Positions 8,781 through 19,300 of a stretch of 64,000 nt of DNA are shown here, in pieces. A program made the position numbers and the translations under genes. The notes below the pieces were generated by a model that searched no databases, was not told the DNA's origin, and saw nothing but the letters and a program-made list of their open reading frames with translations. The stretch spans positions 29,512 to 93,511 of the forward strand of contig NZ_JAUYZJ010000023.1 in NCBI RefSeq assembly GCF_030700285.1, given 5' to 3'. How positions within the stretch are numbered: position 1 is the stretch's first letter; each line of letters begins with the position of its first letter. The stretch is from Methylobacterium sp. NEAU K. Its GTDB lineage: Bacteria > Pseudomonadota > Alphaproteobacteria > Rhizobiales > Beijerinckiaceae.

Positions 8781-9725
8781 GTGAGCCAGACCCCGTCCCC
8801 GCCCTCCGAGAGGAGCATCGCCCCCTCCCCGTCGTCAAGAGACGGCAGGAGGCGGGCGCGCGCCTGGCTCGCGGCAGCCCTGCTCGCGGCGTCCGTCTGG
8901 GCCGGACCGCGGCCCGCCTGCGCCGCGCCGCCCACGGAGCCGCACGTCGCGACGCCCACCGTGACCGTTCCGGATTTCTGGAACCCGCGCAGCCGCGGCG
9001 AGCGGGTGGAGGCGCCCCAGACCGGCCGGGCGGTCCGGTTCCTCACCGACGACGAGTTCCCGCCGCTGCACTTCGCCGGCCCCGACGGCAACCCGACCGG
9101 CTTCGTGGTCGAGCTCGCCCGCGCCGTCTGCGAGAAGCTGACGATCCCCTGCACGGTGCAGGCGCGTCGCTTCGACACACTGCTCGACGCCTTGGACAGC
9201 CGGCAGGGTGACGTGGTCGCCGCCGCGATTCCCCTGACCGCGGCGCTGCGCGGGAAATTCCTGGCGACGCGGCCGTATTTCCGGTGGCCGGCGCGCTTCG
9301 CCGCGCGGGTCGACAAGGGCCTTCCGGTCCCCTCGGCGACGGCGCTGGCCGGCCGCAGCGTCGGGGTGATGGGCGGCAGCGCGCACGCGGCCTACCTGAA
9401 GGCGTTCTTCCCCAAAGCCGTCCAGAAGGATTTCACCGACCTCGCGGCCGCCGAGGGCGCGCTCAAGCGCGGCGAGATCGACTACCTCTTCGCCGACGGC
9501 CTCAACCTCGCCCTCTACGTCGGCGGCCAGGAGGCCGAGGCCTGCTGCGCGCTGACCGGCGGCGACTACCTGGAGAACCGCTATTTCGGCGAGGGGATCG
9601 GCCTGATCACGCGCCAGGAGGATGGGGCGCTCTCCCGGGCGCTGGACGACGCGCTCCAGCGGGTCTGGGACGACGGGAAGTACACCGAGCTGTACCTGCG
9701 GTTCTTCCCCGTCAGCCCGTTCTGA
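8781..9725 (+). CDS. Periplasmic solute-binding protein, amino-acid ABC transporter family 3
   Basis: A 314-residue protein with an N-terminal basic stretch and a signal segment (AWLAAALLAASVWAGPRPACAA), then a SBP_bac_3 domain: VRFLTDDEFPPLHFAGPDG, PTGFVVELARAVCEKL, a lobe hinge near SVGVMGGSAHAAYLK and a C-terminal WDDGKYTELYLRFF typical of the family. No permease or ATPase gene adjoins it, so it may be an orphan binding protein or a sensory component. The GTG start is only 45 bases from the start of the divergent glycosyltransferase, so the two promoters must overlap. Confidence 0.8.
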   Translation: MSQTPSPPSERSIAPSPSSRDGRRRARAWLAAALLAASVWAGPRPACAAPPTEPHVATPTVTVPDFWNPRSRGERVEAPQTGRAVRFLTDDEFPPLHFAGPDGNPTGFVVELARAVCEKLTIPCTVQARRFDTLLDALDSRQGDVVAAAIPLTAALRGKFLATRPYFRWPARFAARVDKGLPVPSATALAGRSVGVMGGSAHAAYLKAFFPKAVQKDFTDLAAAEGALKRGEIDYLFADGLNLALYVGGQEAEACCALTGGDYLENRYFGEGIGLITRQEDGALSRALDDALQRVWDDGKYTELYLRFFPVSPF

Positions 9726-9805
9726 GGGGGCCGGGGAGGGGCTTCCGTCGCGGGCGGGAACCGGTGATCCTGCCCGGCGCCGGGTTCCCCCGACGGGATC
9801 GGATC

Positions 9806-10033
9806 ATGACGGATCTTCTCGAGAAGGCGGTTGCCAAGGCGCGGGACCTCGCCCCAGACCTGCAGGACGAGACCGCTCGCCTGATGCTGGCCTTCGTGGG
9901 CGATGAGGCGTCGGTCTATCGGTTCACACCCGAGAAGGAGGCAGAACTCGATGAGTCCGAAGCCGCGGCTGCACGTGGCGACTTCGCGACCGACGACGAG
10001 GTGCGCGCCATCTGGGCCAAATACGGCCTGTGA
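9806..10033 (+). CDS. Antitoxin of a ParE/RelE-type toxin-antitoxin pair
   Basis: A 75-residue acidic protein that ends with DFATDDEVRAIWAKYGL, a C-terminal pattern common in antitoxins paired with ParE/RelE toxins. The N-terminal part should be helical; a DNA-binding fold is not obvious by eye. The stop overlaps the GTG of the following toxin gene (GTGA), the usual coupled arrangement with the antitoxin first. Confidence 0.75.
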   Translation: MTDLLEKAVAKARDLAPDLQDETARLMLAFVGDEASVYRFTPEKEAELDESEAAAARGDFATDDEVRAIWAKYGL

Positions 10034-10308
10034 GACTGCGTCTCACCCGACCCGCGGCCTCGCAGCTCGATCAGGCGCTCGCCTATATCGACCGCCGGAA
10101 CCGGCAGGGCGCGCGCAAGGTGCAACAGCGCCTTCAGGCGGCCATGGAGCTTCGGGGGCAACATCCCTTCGCGGGCTCCATCACGGCCCGGCCCGGCGTC
10201 CGGCGCCTCATAGCACGTCCTTACCCCTACGCGATCACATACTGCGTCGCGGCGGATGAGATCGTCATCCTCGGGATTCGGCACGCCGCACGGCAGCCAC
10301 AGCCCTGA
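10030..10308 (+). CDS. ParE/RelE-superfamily toxin
   Basis: A 92-residue basic protein starting with the family pattern RLRLTRPAASQLDQALAYI, then ARKVQQRLQAAMELRGQHPFAG, a beta-rich VRRLIARPYPYAITYCVAADEIVILGIRHAARQP. The strand YPYAITY and the ending RHAAR are typical of ParE. Relatives inhibit gyrase (ParE) or cleave mRNA (RelE); the ParE assignment is preferred from sequence. Translationally coupled to the antitoxin. Confidence 0.82.
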   Translation: MRLRLTRPAASQLDQALAYIDRRNRQGARKVQQRLQAAMELRGQHPFAGSITARPGVRRLIARPYPYAITYCVAADEIVILGIRHAARQPQP

Positions 10309-10432
10309 ACGCACACGTCCACGCGCACCGCCGCGAACCACACCGGGATGCCGGATTGCACCGCCGGGCGTTCCGCTCCGGCCCGAACCGCTCTAGGGTG
10401 CGCGATCCCCGATTTCCTCGATCCCCGAAGAC

Positions 10433-12136
10433 ATGCCCGCCGCTCCCCCTGCCCCAACCCTCGACGCCGACATCCTCGAGGCCGCCACCAACGCCGCCGC
10501 CTGGCCCTTCGAGGAGGCGCGCAAGCTCGTGGCGCGGCTAGAGAAATCCGGGAAGACGGAGGTGCTGTTCGAGACCGGCTACGGGCCCTCGGGCCTGCCG
10601 CATATCGGCACCTTCGGGGAGGTCGCCCGCACCTCCATGGTCCGCCATGCCTTCCGGGTGCTGACCCGGGACACGGTGCCGACCCGGCTGATCGCCTTCT
10701 CGGACGACCTGGACGGCCTGCGCAAGGTCCCCGACAACGTGCCGAACCGCGAGATGCTGGCCGCCCATCTCAACCAGCCGCTGACCCGGGTGCCGGACCC
10801 GTTCGGCACCCATGACAGCTTCGGGGCGCACAACAACGCCGAGCTGCGCCGCTTCCTCGACACCTTCGGGTTCGCCTACGAGTTCCGCTCGGCGACCGCG
10901 TGCTACCGCTCGGGCGTGTTCGACGCGACGCTGATGCGCGTGGCCGAGCGCTACGACGCCGTGATGGCGATCATGCTGCCGTCGCTGCGCGCGGAGCGCT
11001 CGGCCTCCTACTCGCCGTTCCTGCCGCTCCATCCGGAGACCGGCGCCGTCATGCAGGTGCCGATCGACGAGGTGCGGGTCGAGGCCGGCACCCTGGTCTG
11101 GCGCGATCCCGCCACGGGGACGCGCTACGAGACGCCGATCACCGGGGGCCACGCCAAGCTGCAATGGAAGCCCGACTGGGCGATGCGCTGGGTGGCGCTC
11201 GGCATCGATTACGAGATGGCCGGCAAGGACCTGATCGATTCGGTCAAGCTGTCCGGCAAGATCGCCCGGGCGCTCGGCGGCGAGCCGCCGGAGGGGTTCA
11301 ACTATGAACTCTTCCTGGATGAAAAAGGACAAAAGATCTCGAAGTCGAAGGGCAACGGCCTGACCATCGACGACTGGCTGAAATACGGCACGCCGGAATC
11401 GCTCGCCTTGTTCATGTACACCAAGCCGCGCGAGGCCAAGCGGCTGTACTTCGACGTGATCCCGCGGCACGTGGACGAGTATATCGGCTTCCTCGACCGC
11501 TTTGCCGGCCAGGACGCGAAGCTGCGGCTCGGCAACCCGGTCTGGCACCTCCATGCCGGGACCCCGCCGGAGCCCGAGCGGGTCGAGGGCGCGAGCCTGA
11601 CCTTCGCGATGCTGCTCAACCTCGCCGCGGTCGCCAACACCGAGGATCCGGCCGTGCTGTGGGGCTTCATCCGCCGCTACGCGCCGCAGACCGGGCCGCA
11701 GACCCATCCGGGCCTCGACCGGCTGGTGGTCCACGCCCTGAAATACTTCTCGGACTTCGTGCGCCCGGCCAAGACCTACCGGGAGCCCACCCCCGAGGAG
11801 CGGGCGGCCCTGGAGGACCTGTCGGAAACGCTGGGCCAGCATGCCGGCTTCACCGATCCGGAGGCCCTGCAGGCGGCGGTCTACGAGGTCGGGCGGCGCC
11901 ACTTCCCGGACCTGTCCGGCAAGGCCAAAAGCCCGGACGGGCGCCCCGGCGTGTCGCAGGCGTGGTTCACGAGCCTCTACAACGTGCTGTTCGGCGAGGC
12001 GCGGGGCCCGCGCTTCGGTTCCTTCGTGGCCCTCTACGGGGTGGCGGAGACGAGGAGCCTGATCGAAGCGGCCCTGTCGGGCGCGCTGGTGGCCGAGCAC
12101 GCCGCCTTCACGGCCGGCGACGCCACGCCCACGTGA
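10433..12136 (+). CDS. lysK: Class I lysyl-tRNA synthetase
   Basis: Charges tRNA-Lys with lysine. The 567-residue protein has class I signatures: HIGT at 57-60 and KISKS at 301-305 (followed by KGNGLTIDDWLKYG). Class I LysRS is mostly archaeal; alphaproteobacteria are one of the bacterial groups that use it in place of class II LysS. The C-terminal half is the helical anticodon-binding region. Monocistronic in appearance. The start ATG at 10433 gives the family N-terminus before the Rossmann fold. Confidence 0.94.
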   Translation: MPAAPPAPTLDADILEAATNAAAWPFEEARKLVARLEKSGKTEVLFETGYGPSGLPHIGTFGEVARTSMVRHAFRVLTRDTVPTRLIAFSDDLDGLRKVPDNVPNREMLAAHLNQPLTRVPDPFGTHDSFGAHNNAELRRFLDTFGFAYEFRSATACYRSGVFDATLMRVAERYDAVMAIMLPSLRAERSASYSPFLPLHPETGAVMQVPIDEVRVEAGTLVWRDPATGTRYETPITGGHAKLQWKPDWAMRWVALGIDYEMAGKDLIDSVKLSGKIARALGGEPPEGFNYELFLDEKGQKISKSKGNGLTIDDWLKYGTPESLALFMYTKPREAKRLYFDVIPRHVDEYIGFLDRFAGQDAKLRLGNPVWHLHAGTPPEPERVEGASLTFAMLLNLAAVANTEDPAVLWGFIRRYAPQTGPQTHPGLDRLVVHALKYFSDFVRPAKTYREPTPEERAALEDLSETLGQHAGFTDPEALQAAVYEVGRRHFPDLSGKAKSPDGRPGVSQAWFTSLYNVLFGEARGPRFGSFVALYGVAETRSLIEAALSGALVAEHAAFTAGDATPT

Positions 12137-12143
12137 GGGCGTG

Positions 12144-12755
12144 ATGATCGTCGCGAGCCTCGCGGAACTGGAGACGATCTACGCTGCGCCCCCGGCCCGC
12201 GCCTCCGTGGCCAAGGTCACGGCGGCGATCACCCCGGACTACGCGGCGCTGATCGCCGCCTCGCCGTTCGCGGTGCTGGCGACCAGCGGCCCCGAGGGGC
12301 TCGATTGCAGCCCGCGCGGCGACCGTCCGGGTTTCGTGCGGGTCGCCGATCCGCGCACGCTGATCCTGCCCGACCGGCGCGGCAACAACCGGATCGATTC
12401 CCTGCGCAACATCGTGCGCGATCCCCGGGTAGCGCTGCTGTTCCTGATCCCGGGTTCGGGCACGACCCTGCGGGTGAACGGGACGGCCGTGATCTCGGCC
12501 GACCCGGATCTCCTGGACTCGTTCCGGGTGGACGAGCATGCGCCGCGCACGGCGGTCGTGATCACCGTCGAGGCGGCATATTTCCAGTGCGCGCGGGCGA
12601 TCATCCGCGCCAAATTGTGGGCGGCGGAGTCCCGAGTCGATTCGTCGAGCCTGCCGAGCCCCGGGGCGATCCTGGCCGCGCTCACCGCGGGTGACGTGGG
12701 TGGCCAGGCCTACGACGCGGACTGGCCGGCCCGGGCCGCTGAGACGCTGTGGTGA
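12144..12755 (+). CDS. Pyridoxamine 5'-phosphate oxidase-family FMN-binding protein
   Basis: A 203-residue split-barrel flavoprotein. Visible motifs are FAVLATSGPEGLDCSPRGDRPGFVRV, LPDRRGNNRIDSLRNIVRDPRVALLFLIPG and TLRVNGTAVIS, typical of the PPOX/MSMEG_1061-like group. VITVEAAYFQCARAIIRAKLW follows and fits the usual C-terminal barrel edge. Substrate unknown; PdxH itself has a different active-site set. Both GTG (12141) and the next ATG (12144) are possible starts; ATG is chosen. Confidence 0.82.
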   Translation: MIVASLAELETIYAAPPARASVAKVTAAITPDYAALIAASPFAVLATSGPEGLDCSPRGDRPGFVRVADPRTLILPDRRGNNRIDSLRNIVRDPRVALLFLIPGSGTTLRVNGTAVISADPDLLDSFRVDEHAPRTAVVITVEAAYFQCARAIIRAKLWAAESRVDSSSLPSPGAILAALTAGDVGGQAYDADWPARAAETLW

Positions 12756-12828
12756 GGCCCGGACTCCGAGCGCGGGTTAACAGAACGCGCGGCGACCGGC
12801 TTCATCGAAGCGCCGATGACACCCGCTC

Positions 12829-12869
12829 CGTCGTTCCGGGGCGCAGAAGGCGAGCCCGGAATGACGACG
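12829..12869. repeat. Palindromic repeat between convergent genes
   Basis: Arms at 12829-12842 (CGTCGTTCCGGGGC) and 12854-12869 (GCCCGGAATGACGACG) pair with a two-base bulge around an 11-base loop. It lies between two convergent gene ends, so it can act as a bidirectional terminator. CCGGAATGACG palindromes are dispersed in many alphaproteobacterial genomes, from general knowledge. Confidence 0.55.
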
Positions 12870-12934
12870 TGAGACCGGGACCGTTCCAGCACGGCGCCGT
12901 TAACGCGCCTTCGGAGACCCAGGGGTGAGCCGGC

Positions 12935-13846
12935 TCAGCTGACGAGGGCGAGACCTTGGTCGAGACCCTGCGTCTCCGTATCGGGGATCACGTCCACCTC
13001 GACCTTGAGGCGCTGCTTGCCCGAACCGCTGACGATGCCGTCGACCGGCGCCACGTCGCCGTAATCCCGGCCCCGGGCCACCACGATGTGATCGTCCCGC
13101 ACCGGCACGCCGTTGGTCGGGTCGAGGCCGAGCCAGCCCTCGCCGCACCAGACCGCCACCCAGGCGTGGCTCGCATCCGCCCCGCGCAGGCGCGGCCGGC
13201 CGGGCGGCGGCACGGTGCGCAGGTAGCCGCTGACATAGGCCGCCGGCAGGCCCATGCCGCGCAGGGCCGCGATCATCACGTGGGCGAAGTCCTGGCAGAC
13301 CCCGGCCCGCAGCGCGAAGGATTCGGAGAGCGGCGTGTGCACGGTCGTGGCCTTGGAATCGAACCGGAAATCGGCGCCGATGCGCAGCATCAGGTCGTGG
13401 GCCGCCCCGTAGGCGCTGCGGCCCGGGGAAAAACTGAGCCTCGCATAGTCGGTCACGTCGGGCAGCAGCGGCACCCGGGCGCTCGGGAACAGGAAATGGA
13501 CCGGCGCCCGGCCGCCGAGGTCGCGCCCGGCCACCACGGCGTCCCGGACCCGCTCCCAGGGCGGCCCGGATTCCGGTGGCGGCGGGGCAGGGCGCTCGAC
13601 CCGCACGGTGGAGAGCGCCTCGACGCTGAAGGCGGTGTGGGGCACGTCCAGGGTGATCGCCACCGCCTCGATCCCGAAATAGTCGCGCCGCATCACCGCG
13701 GTGGTCGGGCTCGGGTCGATGGTCACGGCGCTGGCCAGCACGCTCTGGCCCTCGCCGTCCTGCGGCTTCAGCCGCAGGGAGCAGCGGGCGAAGCGCACCG
13801 GCTTGCCGTAACGGTAGGTGGTGCGGTGGCGCAGCGTGTAGATCAC
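12935..13846 (-). CDS. Transglutaminase-like cysteine protease-fold protein
   Basis: A 303-residue protein with the N-terminal beta region typical of bacterial transglutaminase-like proteins (TLRHRTTYRYGKPV) and the core domain with catalytic triad Cys184 (AGVCQDFAHV), His228 (ASHAWV) and Asp242 (GLDPTNG). It is the third gene of a minus-strand set; its GTG overlaps the stop of the ATP-grasp/alpha-E gene by four bases. Families in this set are predicted to build or trim an amide-linked peptide product, with the transglutaminases as peptidases or ligases. No substrate is known. Confidence 0.88.
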   Translation of the reverse strand: MIYTLRHRTTYRYGKPVRFARCSLRLKPQDGEGQSVLASAVTIDPSPTTAVMRRDYFGIEAVAITLDVPHTAFSVEALSTVRVERPAPPPPESGPPWERVRDAVVAGRDLGGRAPVHFLFPSARVPLLPDVTDYARLSFSPGRSAYGAAHDLMLRIGADFRFDSKATTVHTPLSESFALRAGVCQDFAHVMIAALRGMGLPAAYVSGYLRTVPPPGRPRLRGADASHAWVAVWCGEGWLGLDPTNGVPVRDDHIVVARGRDYGDVAPVDGIVSGSGKQRLKVEVDVIPDTETQGLDQGLALVS

Positions 13847-16383
13847 GCGAGGCCTGTCAGCTTTTCCGGGCGGAGGGCGTTCGGCCCCGCCGGGAAGTAG
13901 CGCACCGCGATGCCGTCGGCGAGCCGTTCGAGATCGGTCTCCAGGGCGGTGAGGCGCACGGCGTCGAAATCCGCGGCCTCGCCGCTGCGCAGCTCCGCCA
14001 GGATCCGGGCGGCGAGGCGGCAATGCGGCTCGGGGATGCCGTCGGCCGCGAGCGCCGGCAGGTCGGCGAGGTGCCGGGCGATCGCCTCCGCCTGGAACGC
14101 GATGGAGCGCGGGTTGTAGGGATCGAGCAGAACCATGTCGCGGACAGGGTCGAGGGCTGCGCCCTGCAGGTAGCGCCGCCCGTAGCTGATCTGCGAGTCG
14201 CAGAGCGACAGCATCACCCCGAGGCAGCCCGGCGTCGCCTCGTCGTTGGCGAAGGCGAGCGCGAAGGTGCAGGTGTTGATCGCTCGTTCGATGCGGCGCC
14301 CGAGTTCGACGAAGTGCCAGCCCTCGGCCCGGCTCATGTTCTCGTGGGTGAGGCCCGAGAGGGCGGCGAGATGGCTGAGCGCCCGCTCGGCGCGGCCCGC
14401 GAGCTGCGACTCGGTGAAGGCCAGCTCGGTGTCGAGGGACAGGAGCTCGTTCAGGTCGGCGAGCACCCGCCAGGCCTCGCCGGACAGGCGGGCGCGCAAG
14501 GCCGCGGCGTTGCGCCGGGCCGAGGCGATGTGGGCGCGGGCCGAGCCCGGCCGCTCACGCCCGGTGAGCGCCTCCTGGGCGAGCCGGGCGGTGGGCAGGT
14601 CGGCCGCGCCGGTGGCGCCCCATTCGTACAGGAGCGCCCGCAGGGCGAGCGCCGCCGGCGTGTCGAGGGCGCCCGAGATGTCGGCGCCCACCGCGTCGCC
14701 GACGCTGCGCAGGTGGGCCAGCACCAGCCGGATCACCGCCTCGGCGCGTTCGAGGTAGCGGCCGAACCAGAACAGGCCGTCGGCGGCCCGGGAGGGCAGG
14801 TGGCCCCCGACCCGCCGCACCCGCGGGGCGGCGTGGGAGCCGATCAGGGGCGCCTCGACCGGGTTCTCGGACAGCACCCAGACATCGGCGGAGCGGATGC
14901 CGAGCCGCATCTCGATCGGGTCGACATCCTCGCGCTCCGAGACCCGGCAGAAGCCCCCCGGCATCACCTGCCAGCCCGAGGGCGTCCGGGTGGCGAAGAC
15001 CCGCACCACGAAGGGGCGGGGCACGAGGGTGAGGCCGCCCTCGCCGCGCTCCCAGCCGGGCATGGTCGAGAGCGGCGCGGCCTCCTGGGCGACGTAGTCG
15101 AAGGGCCGGTCGCGCAGGGCCGCGACCACGCGCGCGCGCTCGGCCGCAAGGGCTTGGGGCGCCAGGATCGCGTCGCGGCCCGCCCCGCGCTGGGGCGTGG
15201 CGGCCGGGCGCAGGGTGAGGCTGTCGAGATTCGCCCAGGCATGGGCGAGCCCTTCGAGGTCGCCGCACCACCACGCCCGCGGGTGCCCGAGCCGGAGGGG
15301 CTCACCCAGCAGCCGGCGCGCGATGCCGTCGAGATAGGGAGCCAGCGCCGCGGACTCGACCAGCCCCGCGCCCGGCATGTTGGCCATCACCAGGGAGCCG
15401 TTGCGCAGGGCCTCGAGGATGCCGGGCACCCCCAGCCGCGAGGCCGGGTTCAGCTCCAGGGGATCGAGGAAGTCGGCGTCGATCCGCCGCCACAGGGCGT
15501 CGGCCCGCTTCAGCCCCGAGACGGTGCGCACGTGCAGGCAGCCGTCCCGCATCACGAGGTCGTCGCCCTCGACCAGCATCAGGCCGAGATACCGGGCGAG
15601 CGCCGCCTGCTCGACATAGGTGCTGCTGTAGGGGCCGGAGGTCAGGAGGCAGATGCGCGGGTCGGACCGCTCGGCCCCCAGCGCCAGCCCGTCGCGAAAC
15701 GCCTGGAAGAAGGCCGGCAGGCGCTCGACGTGGAGGTCGTGGAAGAAATCCGGGAAGGTCCGGGCCAGGACCATGCGGTTCTCCAGCGCCCAGCCGAGGC
15801 CCGAGGGCGCCTGCGTCCGGTCGGCCAGCACCTGCCAGCGCCCGTCGGGCCCCCGGCCGAGATCGGCGGCGTAGAGCTTCAGGTAGTGCCCCCCGGGGGG
15901 CGCGACGCCGTGGAGGGGGTGGAGGAACTCGGGCGTCCCGGCCACGATCGCGGCGGGCAGCAGCCCCTCTGCGACCAGCCGGCCTTCGCCGTAGGAATCG
16001 GCGAGGATCGCCTCCATCAGCTCCGCGCGCTGGACGATGCCGGCGCTCAGGTCCCGCCACTCGGCGGCCTCGATCACCAAGGGCAGGCAGCCGAGCGGCC
16101 AAGGATGCTCGCGCTGGTCGCCGGAGATCCGGAAGGAGATGCCCGCGTCCCGGATGTGCCGCTCCGCCGAGACGAAGCGGGTTATGATCTCCGGCTCGGT
16201 GAGCGCCCCGAGATGGTCGAGAAGGCGCGGCCACGCACCGCGCGGGGCGCCGTCGCGCCCCAAAAACTCGTCCGGCCGGCCGGGGGCGGGCCGGTAGCCC
16301 GCACTCCAGCGCGTGACGCGCTCCCGCGGGCTCTCGACCGCATCGGTCCGGGCAGTGCCGGCCGCGAGCGCCGCCTCCATCAC
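13843..16383 (-). CDS. Circularly permuted ATP-grasp ligase fused to an alpha-E domain
   Basis: An 846-residue fusion. The first ~480 residues are a circularly permuted ATP-grasp type 2 domain (DUF404/DUF407): WPLGCLPLVIEAAEWRDLSAGIVQRAELMEAIL, RICLLTSGPYSSTYVEQAALARYLG, LVEGDDL, and the MANMPGAGLVES loop. The last ~320 residues are an all-helical alpha-E domain (DUF403): LPSRAADGLFWFGRYLERAEAVIR, then ENMSRAEGWHFVELGRRIERA and LCDSQISYGRRYL. In many bacteria these are separate adjacent genes. The ATP-grasp part is predicted to form amide bonds; alpha-E is a partner of unknown activity. The start is 10 bases from the preceding gene. Confidence 0.9.
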   Translation of the reverse strand: MMEAALAAGTARTDAVESPRERVTRWSAGYRPAPGRPDEFLGRDGAPRGAWPRLLDHLGALTEPEIITRFVSAERHIRDAGISFRISGDQREHPWPLGCLPLVIEAAEWRDLSAGIVQRAELMEAILADSYGEGRLVAEGLLPAAIVAGTPEFLHPLHGVAPPGGHYLKLYAADLGRGPDGRWQVLADRTQAPSGLGWALENRMVLARTFPDFFHDLHVERLPAFFQAFRDGLALGAERSDPRICLLTSGPYSSTYVEQAALARYLGLMLVEGDDLVMRDGCLHVRTVSGLKRADALWRRIDADFLDPLELNPASRLGVPGILEALRNGSLVMANMPGAGLVESAALAPYLDGIARRLLGEPLRLGHPRAWWCGDLEGLAHAWANLDSLTLRPAATPQRGAGRDAILAPQALAAERARVVAALRDRPFDYVAQEAAPLSTMPGWERGEGGLTLVPRPFVVRVFATRTPSGWQVMPGGFCRVSEREDVDPIEMRLGIRSADVWVLSENPVEAPLIGSHAAPRVRRVGGHLPSRAADGLFWFGRYLERAEAVIRLVLAHLRSVGDAVGADISGALDTPAALALRALLYEWGATGAADLPTARLAQEALTGRERPGSARAHIASARRNAAALRARLSGEAWRVLADLNELLSLDTELAFTESQLAGRAERALSHLAALSGLTHENMSRAEGWHFVELGRRIERAINTCTFALAFANDEATPGCLGVMLSLCDSQISYGRRYLQGAALDPVRDMVLLDPYNPRSIAFQAEAIARHLADLPALAADGIPEPHCRLAARILAELRSGEAADFDAVRLTALETDLERLADGIAVRYFPAGPNALRPEKLTGLA

Positions 16384-16393
16384 CGCACCCCGG

Positions 16394-19300
16394 TCATGTC
16401 GGCGCCGGCATGCGCAGGTCGAGGGTCAGGGGGAACTCGGCGTTGGGCTCGGCCGGGGGCATCACGACCAGGCCGGGGGTGTGGCCGTGCGGCTGGAAGC
16501 GGGCGAGGCGCCGCCCCTCCGCCTCGTAGGCGTTGACCGGGTGGGTCTCGTAGTTGCGGCCGCCGGGATGGGCGACATGGTAGCGGCAGCCGCCGAGCGC
16601 GCGCCCGCTCCAGGAATCCAGGATGTCGAAGGTCAGCGGCGAGTGGGCGGGAATCGTCGGGTGCAGGGAGGAGGCCGGCTGCCACGCCTTGAAGCGCAGG
16701 CCCGCCACCGCCTCGCCGGCGCGGCCGGTGCCGGTCATGGGCAGCCGGCGCCCGTTGCAGGCGATGACGTGCCGCTCGGGCACGAAGCCCTCGACCTTGA
16801 CCTGCAGCCGCTCGACCGAGCTATCGACGAAGCGCACGGTGCCCCCGCTGGTCCCTTCCTCGCCCATCACGTGCCAGGGCTCCAGCGCCTGGCGCAGCTC
16901 CATCCGGACCCCGCCGTGCTCGACCGTGCCGAAGACCGGGAAGCGGAACTGGGCCTGCGCCTCGAAGGCGACCGGGTCGAAATCGTAGCCCGCCGCCCGG
17001 AGATCCTCCAGCACCCCGAGGAAGTCGGCCCAGAGGAAATGCGGCAGCATGAAGCGATCGTGGAGGCTCGTGCCCCAGCGGACACAGCCCCCGGTCTGCG
17101 GCTCGCGCCACAGCCACGCCACCAGGGCGCGCAGCAGCACTTGCTGCGCGAGGCTCATGCGGGAATCCGGCGGCATCTCGAAGGCCCGGAACTCCAGGAG
17201 GCCGAGGCGCCCCGTCGGCCCGTCGGGCGAGTACAGCTTGTCGATGCAGATCTCGGCGCGATGGGTGTTGCCGGTCACGTCCACCAGGATGTTGCGGAAC
17301 ACCCGGTCGACCAGCCAGCGCGGGATGTTGGGTGCGTCGGCGGCCGGGATCTGGGCGAGCGCGATCTCCAGCTCGTAGAGCCCGTCGTGGCGCGCCTCGT
17401 CCATGCGCGGGGCCTGGCTGGTCGGCCCGATATAGAGGCCCGAGAACAGGTACGAGAGCGCCGGATGGCGCTGCCAGTAGAGCACGAGGCTCTTCAACAG
17501 GTCGGGCCGGCGCAGGAACGGGGAATCGTCCGGGGTGACGCCGCCCATGACCACGTGGTTGCCGCCGCCGGTGCCGGTGTGGCGCCCGTCGGTCATGAAC
17601 TTCTCCGCGCCCAGCCGGGTCTGCCGGGCCTCGGCGTAGAGGTCGGTGGTGATGGCCACCGCCTCGCGCCAGGAGGCGGCCGGGTGGACGTTGACCTCGA
17701 TCACCCCGGGATCGGGGGTGACCTTGATGAGTCCGAGGCGCGGATCGTAGGGCGGCTCGTAGCCCTCGATGTGGATCGGCAGGTTCAGCTCCGCGGCCGC
17801 AGCCTCGAGGTGGGCGGCGAGTTCGAGATACTCGTCGGCGCGCTGCGTCGGCGGCATGAACACGCGCACGATCCCGTCCCGGGGCTCGATCGACAGCGCG
17901 GTGCGCACCGCGACGCCGGTGATGCCCGCCCCGTTGACCACCGTCTCGCCGGTGGGCCGCTCCGGGAGCGGGCCGCGGGCCTCCAGCGGGTCCTGCGGCT
18001 GGTAATAGGGGTAGTGCTCGGGCGGCACGTAGGGCAGCGAGGAGAGGGGCAGGCGGTAGCCCACGGGCGAATCGCCCGGCACCAGGAAAGCGTGGCCGCG
18101 GCGGAAGGCCCATTTCTCCGAGATCCAGACCCGGTCGGCATCGCCGTCCTTGCCGGTGGGCAGGCTCGCGAGCGGCAGGACGTAGCCCGCGGCCGCGCCG
18201 AGGCCGCGGGCGTAGACGCGCTTGATCCGGGCGTCGAACTCCACCGACCCGGATTGGGCGGCAGCCGGCGTGACGTTGACCGGCAGTTCCGCGGCCTTCT
18301 TCTCCCAGAGATCGCCGTCCTCGAAGGCCGGGAAGACGTAGTCGGACAGGCCGAGCCGGCGGGCCAGCGCGTCCGCCAGCGCCTTGGCCTGGGCGATGGT
18401 CGCCGCGCCCTCCGGGGTGCCCTCTTGCGGCGCCTCCGGGGCGATCAGGGCCGGGTTCGTCCAGATCGGCTTGCCGTCCTTGCGCCAGTACAGCGCGAAG
18501 GCCCAGCGCGGCAGGCTCTCGCCCGGGTACCACTTGCCCTGGCCGTAATGCAGCAGCCCGCCCGGGCCGAAGCGGTCGCGCAGGCGCCGGATCAGCTGGT
18601 CGGCGAGCCCCCGCTTGGTCGGACCGACGGCGGCGATGTTCCATTCCGGCGATTCGAAATCGTCCACCGACACGAAGGTCGGCTCGCCGCCCATGGTCAG
18701 CCGCACGTCCTGGGCGACCAAGTCGGCGTCGATCCGCTCGCCCAGCGCATCCATCTTGGCCCAGACCGCCTCTGAGAAGGGCTTGGTGATCCGCGGCGTC
18801 TCGGCGACGCGCGTGATGCGCATCTCGAAACCGAATTCGGTTTTGGCCGGCTCGACAGCCCCCGAGATCGGCGCGGCCGAGTGGTAGTGCGGGGTCGCGG
18901 CGAGCGGGATATGCCCCTCGCCGGTCAGCAGCCCCGAGGTCGCGTCCATGCCGATCCAGCCGGCGCCCGGCAGGTAGACCTCGGCCCAGGCGTGCAGGTC
19001 GGTGAAGTCCGCCGAGGCGCCGGCCGGGCCGTCCACCGCTGTGGTGTCGGGCACGAGCTGGATCAGGTAGCCGGAGACGAACCGCGCGGCGAGCCCGATC
19101 CGGCGCAGCACCTGGACGAGGAGCCACGCCGAATCGCGGCAGGACCCGCTCTTGAGCCGGAGCGTCTCCGCCGGCGTCTGCACGCCCGGCTCCAGGCGCA
19201 CGCCGTAGGCGATCTCGCGGGCGATCATTCCGTTGAGCGCCACCAGGAACAGGACCGTGCTGGTCTCCTCGGGGAGCCGCGCGAGCAGAGCCTCGATCTC

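Noticed and set aside
14023..18775. Very long plus-strand open frames over the transglutaminase and ATP-grasp genes
   Set aside because: They are antisense to clear protein families, have no motifs of their own and are rich in Arg/Gly/Pro/His, as expected for GC-rich antisense frames.
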